NCBI GenBank assembly: GCA_027186245.1
Contig: CP114499.1
Location: 8,747,001 to 8,811,000 of the forward strand
DNA length: 64,000 bases
Direction of reading: 5' to 3'
From: Coriaria nepalensis
Taxonomy: Eukaryota; Streptophyta; Magnoliopsida; Cucurbitales; Coriariaceae
Shown here one piece after another: positions 22,106-32,620 of this stretch. Both the position numbers and the translations under genes were made by a program. Each line of letters opens with the position of its first letter. The first letter of the stretch is position 1. The notes below the pieces were generated by a model. It searched no databases. It saw nothing but the letters and a program-made list of their open reading frames with translations, and was not told where the DNA came from.

Positions 22106-23900
22106 TATCTTATAATAAAAATTATATTGAGACCTCAATATCCCTAACTATATATGTCTCGGTTCCCACCTATATATGAGTTCAGTTTTCATTATCTTTA
22201 TTTATTATTTTTATTATTCAAAAAAGATGGAAGAAAATTTCTCCCTATGAATTTCTCGGTAATAACAACATGGTCCTGATCCTAATTATGACTATCATTA
22301 TTCCCTACAACATGATATATACTTCCTCCATGAAGTAAAGGGGGCTTCTCAAGAGATATGGTAGATTCATTGACTACCTTAAATTCGGCTAATCGATAAA
22401 TTTTGGTGACTGAATTGAAAAAATTTTCTACACATTTAACAATCTCAACAAACAGGTTATGTGTTGTTAGTAGCTAGCTAGGTTGAACATCTGTATATAT
22501 AAGATGAAAATATTATTATTATAAGTATATAATGGTCACAAACATATTATTTCAGAAGATGATACTTTTTATTTCTCATCTAATTTTGACACTTTATTAG
22601 AAGTTAATCTTGATTTAAATGTTTAAGATTAATTAATCATGAGATAATTAAGTTAACTGTTTAATAATTTTTTTTTTGTAATTTAATAAAATTATAAAGA
22701 TATTTGTAAAATCTTATTGCCGGCGTTAGGTAGAACTTAATCGGTGACACACATAAGATTTGTAGTAATTGGTTAAGGTTTCGTCAGGAAAAATATACCA
22801 AAACCATTTTGAGGGTAAAATAATAATTTGACTCATAGTTTGAATATAAGAGCAAGATATTAATTATTAATTTGTTAATTTAATATCATGCAGCTCTACT
22901 CGCACAACTAAACGTGATATTGAATTAATTAAAAATTAATAAATTACATAGAAACTCTAATTTAATTATAAAAAGGGTTTTAAAAATTCGTAATTAATGA
23001 TCAAATATTAAATGATTAATTAGTTAGATTATTAATTAAATTTTCATTGGTCAAAATTAATAAAGTGGTTGATTGAATAATCCATGGGTATGACCCATGA
23101 TTCGCCGGCCATATCGAATGAGTATGACGTATTTATTTTATAATGTGATTAAGAAACCTAACATATTAGGAAATTTAAAGATATTAGAAAACCTTCTACC
23201 TAACGGTGCTTTATAAATAGTATAGTGGCCGAAATTATTAAGTGCATAAGTAAGCCTCTTGGCAAAAAAAAAAAATTATATATATATATTTTCATTTTCC
23301 TCAAGCTTATTATTTTGTAAGTTAAGATCTTAAATATAAACTTAACTACACAAAATGAATCATGTGGATATGTTAAAGAGCAAATATGTGGACGTCTCAT
23401 CATCTTATTTTAGAACAGTTTTGTAAATCAAAAGATATATTCTTTTCCCTAAACCTTAATTAAAGATTGATGAGATTTATTATGCTTTATGTATAATAGA
23501 TTATTTGCAATATAATTATTGTATGATTGGTCTGGATAAACTATGCATGACAGGATATAATTGTCACTTATTTAGCTATATTTCTAATGTGTTATTAACA
23601 TATTATTTATATAACATGTTAAATTAATTATTTATTAGAATATTAATGATTTATTATTTACTTTAAAATGTTTATCTTATTTAAAATTGAATTAAAAAAA
23701 AAATATTCTAGCCACCACTATTATTGTGCGTATATTATACCCTTATTTTTATTTATGAATACATATATAAATATGAATACGATGCAGGCCAACCCATACC
23801 TAATACAACACGACACGTGCCCAAATCATTCCAACACAAATTGCCTGCTCTAGATCCAACGCATAAGAACGAAGCAATGTAAGAGTTTTCAGCCGTATTC
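22106..23900. other. AT-rich DNA inside the duplicated-flank interval
   Basis: No gene seen. Mostly A/T-rich sequence with many ATTAATTA words. It includes the upstream flank of the NPGR1 pseudogene; a CACGTG box lies near 23815. Confidence 0.5.
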
Positions 23901-24123
23901 AACCGAAAACAACTTATACGGCTTGCGAACTCGTATGCGGATGACGTGGCAAGCGTTTCTCTTCCCTCGCTCTTCGCGAACTCAGAACTCAACCCGCTTC
24001 TTCTCTTCCATTTCTCTTCGTCCCAGATTTCTCTTCACCAAGATCGATTCTTTTGTTTTTTTGGCCAAACACCAAGATGGATTCACTGCCCACATTTCCC
24101 CCAATTCTTTCCTTGTGGAGAAG

Positions 24124-24512
24124 ATGTTGCGCGCTTGTTCAGGAATCAGTTCAAGTTCGAAGAGCCACAATCGCCTGAGTCACTTGCTACTAGAGATTTC
24201 TCGATTCAAGTTATGGAAGAGTGTATAAGCTATTAGCATCGATACTTTCTGCTAAGAAGCAGTTCAATGATGCAGAATCCTTAGTTGATTTTTCTGTGGA
24301 TGAGGCTGAGAGAAGCTGGAGCACTTGGAATTTCCTAGATTGAAAGCTGCACTTCAACTCGCTCAGGAACAGCCCAAACAAGCAATGAAACCTATGGAAT
24401 CTTGCTTTCTTTAATTCAAGCTCAAAAGGATCTTCAGTATCAAGCTAAAGACATTGAACAAGCAAAAGATTCCAATTCTGAGGTTCTTGTTCTGAATTCT
24501 TATTATTTTTAA
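24124..24512 (+). pseudogene. NPGR1-like (calmodulin-binding TPR) pseudogene, internally deleted
   Basis: The N-terminus of NPGR1 is recognisable: MLRACSG at 24124, then in another frame NQFKFEEPQSPESLATRDFS. The sequence then jumps to a C-terminal TPR region: LASILSAKKQFNDAESLVDF, LKAALQLAQEQPKQAM, LLSLIQAQKDLQ, EVLVLNSY. In intact homologues, from memory, several hundred residues separate these blocks. At least three frameshifts and in-frame stops occur within 390 bp, for example the slip just after MLRACSG and stops near 24233 and 24340. Family members act in pollen germination and bind calmodulin; this copy is dead. It lies just left of duplication copy 2. Confidence 0.7.
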
Positions 24513-25062
24513 TGTACATCAAGGAACAACTCTAAAACATCCTTACTAGATGATATTCACTTGTTCGATGAAAATTCACTTTTCAATCATATGAACAGAT
24601 TTGTTTAAGAGAAAACTCTGAAAGCTAAAAATGTTCGAATCATCTTCAATATTTGCACTGGAAATTGTTGACATAGTGGTTCATTTACTAAAAAACAACG
24701 TTTCAAATCATAATAAAGCTAAGAAGAAGGATACTTTTGCCTCTTCTGGGACCACTCTGCAAGTAGAAGAGCATGTGGGCAATGTTGCATTTTCTTTATT
24801 CTTTCGTTGCAGGTATTATTTATATACATAAACTTCTCATCTTCATTCTTATTTATATCATTGTATGTTGATTAGTCATGGCAAAACAAAACACAAGGAA
24901 CAAGTTGAGAAGATGAACTTCTCTTTATAAGCGTTTGCATATGTACTATTATGCAAGAGAAGACGGAGTTCAATGGGTCGATCATCGAATGAGAACCGGA
25001 CCCCGACCCCATGTCGGCCCGGTGTAATAAATTGAAATATAGTATCAACATGGAATTGTCTA
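24511..25062 (+). repeat. Direct duplication, copy 2 (EXO70H 3' flank)
   Basis: Counterpart of 21046-21557. It abuts the NPGR1 pseudogene on the left and reaches exactly the EXO70H stop codon (25060-25062) on the right, so this copy is presumably the EXO70H 3' untranslated region. It contains about 50 and 20 bp not found in copy 1. Confidence 0.88.
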
Positions 25063-26901
25063 AGGAGAACCGGATGACGAAGAAGACGTCGACATTCTCT
25101 CCAACCCTGTAATGAATAGGTCCGACAAGTAATTACATACGTCTTCTGGGGAAAATCGGACACATTGCCCCACATTCCTATGCACATTGCAGAATTCTCT
25201 ATAAGCCGGTACTAGCTTCAATGCAATGGATATCTGTATTTCGTCTCGGAATTTCGAGTCCGCTACGACACACATCTTCTGCGTCCTAAACGCTTGGTCG
25301 AAAGTGGTATTGAAATTCTGGAAAACCTCTGCAGCTTCTGCTCGAGAAATCTCGGCAGTTGGATTTTCCGGTAAAGATGAGATGACCGAGCCCCACGCTA
25401 ACCGCTCGTAGTTAGCTGCAAATTGCTTCACTTTAGCCTCCTCTTTGATGATCCATTCTTCACCAAGTATATACTGAAGGCTGGATGTACGGACTTTACA
25501 AGTGACGTGTCGGAGATTGTTTGATAAGAAAAGATACGACAGAGAGACGACTTTATACTGTTTTGCCTTCCCGTCGAGTTTGCAGAGCAAAATGAGGATC
25601 AGCCACGCCACTCGTAAGGAGAACGCCGGTGCCGGAGATTCATCGGAAGAGATGCATTCGAAGTAAGATTCCGGCTGTGATGACTTATTCGGCAGCGTCC
25701 AGTCAGCGAAAATGTCTGCCAGGACGTTACTGTAGTCGGCAAGTAGAGAGAGGTAATTCATAGTCTGCAGAGTCAAATTGTGGACCCCAGCGCCGGCTAC
25801 TGGTGATTTCGACGAGTCCTTGTGAATCAAAGACTCGAAATCCGATACCATTGTGCGAATTGAATCGCCAAGTCGGAAGAGAGTGTTATAAGCTTGAAAT
25901 GGAACGGAAGAAACGGAATTGAATGAAAAAATGGCTTCGATCTCCATCGAGTTTTCGGCCATGGTCGTGTACATATCAAGCAAGCGGAAAATCCTTTCCG
26001 GCGATTTCCTGGCCTTTGCAGCAACGAGCTCGGGGAAATGAAAGAGAAGCAAAGCGCCTTCTTTGGATATCTCAGTGAAACAAGTTTCTCTGATGGAATC
26101 AGAGGCGGTGAAGACGTGGTCACAGAGGATCCGCTCGCGGGTGAAGAGAGTTCTCACGGCGATTTTCACTGCATCCAACCAGTTCTTAATCTTCACCTCA
26201 AGCAGCTCCCAGTCCATTTTATTGATCTGCGAAGAACTCTGTTTCTCAACTCCGAGATGGTGAATTCCCTCATCGACTATCGATTTCCGAATAATCTTAT
26301 ATATGCTTATACACTCTTTTCCGTAACCACAGGAGATCATACACTCTGCTATTGACCTCAAGTCAGCCATAGCTATGTAAGAATCTTCTTCGCCTTCAGA
26401 GACATCGTTATCTACAGTTCCGTCATAATCGTCATCAGAAGAGCTCGATCTGGCGGAGCAGCGAGAGGATTGAGCAGTGACTGATTTTGGATCTAGATGA
26501 GCTCGATTCAAGTAAAGAATCTGATAGAACTCTTTCTGGAGCCTCGTCATAGCAATCTGCATCAGACTCTGTGCCTGAACGAGCATCGCGGAAGGCTGAT
26601 CCTCGGAAACCAGTTGGTACATCGCCTTTTGAAGCTTCTCGACGCACTCGATGAAGTTCATAGCCTCCGTTCGGTTCTCATACAACATCGAAGTAACTTT
26701 AGCGAAGGCGGAAGATTCTGGATTCCATTTCAAAATCATCGGTTCTGCCGCTTCAATGCTCTTTTCTAGTAGTATCATCGAATCTGAGAAATGATCACGA
26801 GGCGACGTTGCTGAGTCTGAAGTTCTCATCTTCGGTGATGAATTCGAATCGCTGGAGATGAAATAGGACGACGTTCTGGCGTGGAAGCAGCGACTCCTCA
26901 T
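25060..26901 (-). CDS. EXO70H: Exocyst subunit EXO70, H subgroup
   Basis: This is a single exon of 613 aa. The exocyst tethers secretory vesicles to the plasma membrane, and plant EXO70 genes have expanded; the H group is linked to defence, autophagy and trichome wall deposition (family knowledge). The N-terminus is serine-rich. Then come DSMILLEKSIEAAEPMILKW, AMYQLVSEDQPSAMLVQAQS and an acidic linker around 155-175. The Exo70 domain (PF03081) runs from about 230 to 600, with LLDMYTTMAENSMEIEAIF, TMNYLSLLADYSNVLADIFA, LQYILGEEWIIKEEAKVKQF and RFSPEDVCNYLSDLF. Lack of introns is normal for this subgroup. The end is serine-rich. Which H paralogue (H1/H2 type) it is would need a tree. A GA run at 27007-27045 lies upstream. 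Confidence 0.92.
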   Translation of the reverse strand: MRSRCFHARTSSYFISSDSNSSPKMRTSDSATSPRDHFSDSMILLEKSIEAAEPMILKWNPESSAFAKVTSMLYENRTEAMNFIECVEKLQKAMYQLVSEDQPSAMLVQAQSLMQIAMTRLQKEFYQILYLNRAHLDPKSVTAQSSRCSARSSSSDDDYDGTVDNDVSEGEEDSYIAMADLRSIAECMISCGYGKECISIYKIIRKSIVDEGIHHLGVEKQSSSQINKMDWELLEVKIKNWLDAVKIAVRTLFTRERILCDHVFTASDSIRETCFTEISKEGALLLFHFPELVAAKARKSPERIFRLLDMYTTMAENSMEIEAIFSFNSVSSVPFQAYNTLFRLGDSIRTMVSDFESLIHKDSSKSPVAGAGVHNLTLQTMNYLSLLADYSNVLADIFADWTLPNKSSQPESYFECISSDESPAPAFSLRVAWLILILLCKLDGKAKQYKVVSLSYLFLSNNLRHVTCKVRTSSLQYILGEEWIIKEEAKVKQFAANYERLAWGSVISSLPENPTAEISRAEAAEVFQNFNTTFDQAFRTQKMCVVADSKFRDEIQISIALKLVPAYREFCNVHRNVGQCVRFSPEDVCNYLSDLFITGLERMSTSSSSSGSP

Positions 26902-28379
26902 TCTGTTCTATCTGGAGATTATCGTGAATGGGTGAGAAAAATGCACAGAGCAGAGTTCCTATGCGTGAGCTGAAGTTTGAAATATGTATTGTATTGAGCA
27001 TATATAGAGAGAGAGTGAGGGAGAGTGAGAGAGAGAGAGAGAGAAGGATGATTAAACGACGTGGTTCGCGCCAAGGCTTACAACCAACAAGGTCTTGTGG
27101 TCACGTTTGTTGACAATTACAAATGAGCAAGCAATAGTCTTTATCCTACGTAATCACATACATGTGCAATCAGGAAAATCAATGCCACCTACAAAATCTA
27201 AAGACAAATCAGGAACTGACTTTGAGTTTTTTGCACGCGGCATGTTTAGCTTTGCCGGTTTCAAACGGAATGGTAAAGAGAAAAAGAATGAAACCATTTT
27301 GTCAAATCGACGAGTTATGTTTATGTTTGATTATTCACCATATATTATAAACTATCATTTTTAGTCCGATCGTAAAATCACTGTTATACTATAAATTTAA
27401 TATCCACCTCTCGAAAATTAAACAACTCTGTATCTCCCATAACTAATGGCCAAGTATCAATCAATACTTCGGACTGAATATTCTTACGTGGCATCCCAAA
27501 AAATTTAATAGCTTAGTGGGACCGGATTTTAGACCCATTTTGTCAAATGATGGGAGATATTTTTCTACTTCTCACTCCCTAGCCACAAATCAAATGGACC
27601 CCTCAATCCACTCTAGTCTCTCCCACGGATGACAAAAAAAAAAAAAAAGAAAAAAAAAGAAGTAGAATTGTTGATAAACTGATGTCAGAAGCAACGGAGA
27701 AATTGTGGTTTTCATTAATTTCATATGACACGCGGCAGAAGTTAGCACATCGACATCGTAGAGCCATCCGATTTTAGGTTCTAGAAAATGGTAATGAAAG
27801 GGACAGAAGATGCATGTTTTCTTCCTTAGAGATGTCCTTCTACATAGACTACATTCACTATTTCAATAGGGAGGCCCAACCCAATCTCTTATCACTTCAA
27901 GTCGGGCTAGGATAGTAGGATCCATCCCAATATTTCATAGCACCAGAAGTTTTGGAATTTTGGGCCACGTGCAAATCTAATCACGGGATATATTTAAGAC
28001 ATAAATGGCTCATAGTCTCATACATTGTGGACCATGAAGTGGAAAATCGCGGTGTCCCCTAACCACAAACATGATATGTACTCTTAACTAATAAAGTGTT
28101 GTCAATTTTTTCAAAATCTTCAAGGATTAGAGGGAGAAAGAAGGCGTTAAGTGATAATCTGATTGAATATGGTAGATAATTGCATCTCAAACATAAGTTA
28201 ATTGCATTATCTTCAATTTTTCCTTGTACATAATAATTACATAAACGAGTAAGATCTAAGTAAAGATGACAGTTTTCCTTATTACTTCTAATTGAAGTTT
28301 CCATTTTTCTAGTGAAGGTATACACTATAAAGGCTTTAATAAGTATAGAGGGTACCTTCGTTATGGGACATATTGACTC
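26902..28379. other. EXO70H promoter and spacer
   Basis: About 26902-27060 is the EXO70H leader with a GA microsatellite (27007-27045). The rest is intergenic, with an A-rich tract at 27635-27660. No gene seen. Confidence 0.5.
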
Positions 28380-31300
28380 GCGATCCCTCCTCATCTGATT
28401 TGCTCGAGAGCAAGACATGTTGAAAGCTCTTACGAGAGAGGTCTCTTCTATCAAAGGGTTTTATTATAAAATACATAAATGGAACAAAGTTTACAAAACT
28501 AAACAAGATGCTTCAATCACTCCGGTTTGGGTGCAACTTCCCAAACTTCCAATGAATTTTTCTCTCCCCATAAATCATTCGATCTATAGCAAGCTTCATA
28601 GGGAATGTTCTCTCCATAGACACAACCACATTAACTCTTACGAGGCTTAACGCTGCTAAAGTATCACAAAAACCCTACCTTCGAAAATTTGGTTGGGAAC
28701 TATGGAAGGCTACTGGCAGGAGGTAGTATATGAGCGCCTTTCTACTTTCTGCACCTATCGTAGTGTTCAAGATCATGTTGAAGTAAACTGCAGATGGAAA
28801 AATCCCACTGTTCAAACACTCATTCCAATCATGGAAACCTCCCAGGAGGATAATATCACTCAGGTTGCTATTTTATCCAAAGCGGCAGAGAAAAGGCTTA
28901 GTAAGGCAGCCCGGGCTTCCAAATATCCCACCGAACTGTCCAAAACCAATGATCAGGTTATTGAAAAAATCACAAATGCAGAAAAAGATAAAAATCGGAC
29001 TCTTACCATCTATGCAGATACAAACAATGAGAAAGATAAAGCCCCTTCCGCGAGTGATCAAGTAATGGAAGGGGTGGAAACCTACATTGATTTAAATGAG
29101 ACCATCATTAGGATGTCAACCCTACTATGCAGAATACTCCAACAGAGGCAAATGTGCATCTGCATGTCGTCCACAGTTGCATGATGATAACGATGCAGTT
29201 CAGGATACAGATTCCCTTGTTCCCGTTCCTTCTTCACCAAACCCAATCCGAGAGGGAGATGCTCATTCTAAAGGAAACAATGACGGCGCTGCCTTTGGTT
29301 TTCATGAGTATAATTCGGATTCTCCAAGTGTACCACAAGATGGGTTTCAGCTAATTACTAGAAGGAAATAAAAAAAGACAGTGAAGGTAGTGGCTAATAA
29401 TAGCCAGTCCAACATGGTCCGGAATCAAAACAAGTCTCCCATTTTTAATGTCTGACATCATCATGTTTATGACTGTCAAGGTATTGGTAATCCCGATACA
29501 CTCGCCCACTTGAAAAATATTTTTTTACAGTCGAGGGTGTACATTCTTGGCCTGAAAGATTCTTGGATTAAAGAGTCAAATATAACAAATATTAATGGGA
29601 AAATTAAGATGCAAAAAGGTATCTCTAATCATGGCGCTGGAGGTAGGATTTGGTTATTATGGAAAGATCATCTGGACGTCCAAGTGGTCTCTATTAAAAA
29701 ACAATTCATAGCTTGTGAAGTTACTTGGTTAAATATCAAATTGTTAGTTGTTGTTATTTATGCAAGTTGTTACCAAGTGGAAAGAAGGTCTCTTTAGCAT
29801 GATCTTAAATCTCTTATGGCTAATTTCACTATTTCGATAATTTGGGGGGGTGATTTTAATATCGGCAGATATGCTTCTGAAAAATTGGGTCGTGTTAGTC
29901 CTTCTTTTCCAGCCATGGCAGATTTTGAAGCTTGTACCCAAGAGACAGGTCTTAAGGACCTTCCTTTTACGGGCTCCTTGTATACACACTGTAATAACCA
30001 ACCAAGACTAGCTAGAGTCTATTCTCGTTTGGATAGGGTTTTAGTATATCTTGAAATTCGCAATCAATATAATGGGAAGGTGGAGCACTTGGCAATAATT
30101 CATTCTGATCATTGTCAGTTGGTTCTTTCTTCCAGTTTACTCAAATATGAAGGCCCTCACTTATACTGCTATCAACGACTATGGTCCGTGCATGATTCTT
30201 TTTTACCCATAGTCGTCTCTGCATGGAATGGCTCTCACGATAACCCTTTCATCAATTTGGTGCAAAAATTGCAAAGAACGAGATTAGCTCTCAAATCTTC
30301 GAATAAGGATACTTTTGGTAATATTTTTGTGGCTTTAAATTCCTTGAAAGATAAAGTAAAAGCCTGCAATGTTGTTTTGCAATCTTGTTGGAGTGAGCAG
30401 CTCATGGAAGTCGAAATAGTCAAGTTCTTTCATACCTTTGTGCTTACTAGAAACCGCAACTTAAATCTTAGCAACAGTGTTGATGATCAAGGTGCTAGTC
30501 TCTCGGATCCGACATATTTTATCAAGCTGCAATTTCGTTCTTTAAGCATCTTTATACCTCTGAAGCTGTGGTGTACAGTGAGGATCTTTTTTGTTGTATT
30601 CCTCACACTGTTTCGCAATTGGACAATAAAACATTTTAATGTCGTCCACTTTTAGAGGAAATAAAAGAAGCAGTTTGGTCCATCAATAGTGATAGCACTC
30701 TCAGTATTGATTCCTTCTCTTCTGCTTTTTTCCAAACTTATTGGGACATTGTAAAACTCGACCTCCTAAACAACCGATTTTTTCATTAAAGGTGAAGCTT
30801 TACCAACGGCCTTATCCTCAACTCTTCTAGTCCTTATTCCCAAAAAAAAAAACCTTACTTCTTTGAAGGATTTATGCCCTATTATTTTGTGTAATGTTTG
30901 CTATATCCTTAGCAAATATACTTAAACAAATTACTGCCTTCTCTCATATCAGATTCTCAGCATGAATTCATTAAAGGAAAATCGATTATGGAAGCGATTG
31001 GTTGGTACATGAATTAACTAGAGACCTAAGTAAAATTGGATATGATGAAGGCTTATGACATGATGGAATGGTCTTTTTTAGACAAAGTGCTGAATAAGTT
31101 TGGTTTCTCGTCTCTTCTTCGTCGAGTTATTGCTAATTGTTACTCGGGGGTAAATTTCTCGGTTGTGTTTCAGAGTGTTTACAAGGGATGGTTTCAAGGC
31201 ACTCGGGGTTTAAGATATGGTGATTCAATATCACCTATGTTGTTTATTATCGCGGAAGAATGGCTTAGTAGAAGCATTTCTATGGTTGTTCAAAATGACC

Positions 31301-31960
31301 TAGTTTTGCCTTATTCTTCTAAGAGAGGGCGTCCTAACATCTCACATCTTCTATTTGTGGATGGCACACTCATTTTCACTAATGGAAGCATGCTTTCCAT
31401 TTGAGCTCTAATACACATTATAAACACTTATGAGAAAGCTCTTAGGCAGAAGGTTAGCTTAGCCAAGAGTAACTATTACCATCCATGCAACTGCTCGGTG
31501 ATTAGATCAAACTTGATAGCCCAATGTACTGATTTTCAACGTGGTATCTTTCCTTTTATATATCTCGGTGCACCTATATCATATGGTCGGGGTTAAGGTT
31601 GCTCATTTCCATGATCTTATTGAGAAGATTTCCTCCAAGCTAAAAGGTTGGGGTGCTCACTTTTTTATCTTTGGGTGGGAAGCTTATTTGATTAAACATG
31701 TATTATCTTCAATACCTATTCATCTACTAGCTTCAATTCTGGTTCTAAAAAAGGGTTTTTCCTCTTTAGAATTTATTATAGATCGCTTCTTTTGGGGGAC
31801 AAGGAATGGAGAAAGGAGACGTCATTGGGTTTATTGGGATAATGGAATGTCTCAAGTTAAAGAAGCTCATTGACATGAAAAATCTTTCACTCTTAAGTGA
31901 ATATGGAACCTTCTTCACCGTCATTCTTTATAGTCTCTATATATGAAATCCCGTTACTCT
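28380..31960 (+). mobile_element. Decayed LINE (plant L1-type non-LTR retrotransposon)
   Basis: Fragments lie in the standard order. First is an ORF1 part with a DUF4283-like region (TPVWVQLPKLPMNF near 28530) and a knuckle-like YERLSTFCTY...DHVEVNC near 28730-28790. Next is an endonuclease (GIGNPDTLAHLKNIF near 29480, GGDFNIGRYASEKLG near 29850, LDRVLVY near 30030). Reverse transcriptase follows (DMMKAYDMMEWSFLDKVLNK at 31039, QGTRGLRYGDSISPMLFIIA near 31200), then the C-terminal SSKLKGWGAHFF and FFWGTRNGERRRHW near 31800. Frameshifts and stops separate the pieces. The FVDD box reads FVDG (GGC at 31363-31365), removing a catalytic aspartate. The 3' end is vague, so it cannot move by itself. 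Confidence 0.85.
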
Positions 31961-32620
31961 AAAAGCCTTCCTGATAAATCATTTCACTTTAAGGTCTAGA
32001 GTTCTTCATGATCATTTAACTTTCTCTTATGGAGTGTTTTAATTATCCAAAGTGGAATTATCAATTTCTTTTTTTTTTTTTAAATATATAAATAAATTTC
32101 CAGCATTATTATTATTATATTTTATTATTTTATCATTTATAAAGGAATGAATAATCTGGATATATATCTCATCTAAGTTCATGCATTTTTAATCACTTGG
32201 ACTAATAAACTAACTAAACCCTTTATTTAGAATATTTCATATTGATTAAATTTATTTTTTTTAAAAAAGGAAAAAAAAGTACTTTTAGGTAATTTTACAT
32301 TTATGGGGAATATTCAGATACGTGCGCATACAGCATCTTCTGTACTCTCTTTCTATTTCATCCACACGATTACTACATCTAAACATTTTTAACTGTATTT
32401 TAAGATCTTCCCCTACCAGCTTTCCCCTCCTATACCTTTGCGCGTTTTTGCTTACTGTGAGCCAACAACCAACATCATCACCTGAATTTTTCGGGAAAAT
32501 AAAATCTCGACTCCTTTCACTCACCGCCCGGGATCGATTTCAAATCCAGAGATTCATCCACGAGGAAGAAGCTGCAAATTTTGGAAGGAATTCGAGGCTG
32601 CATAGAACGACTCGCAAAGC
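31961..32620. other. UXS1 promoter and leader
   Basis: AT-rich up to about 32290, then mixed composition to the ATG at 32621. An open frame here (32322-32624) has no ATG and is not called. Confidence 0.45.

Noticed and set aside
21046..25062. The two 0.5-kb direct copies as LTRs of a 4-kb retrotransposon
   Set aside because: No TG...CA ends with a matching target-site duplication, no primer-binding site or polyprotein between them, and the homology stops at the EXO70H stop codon.
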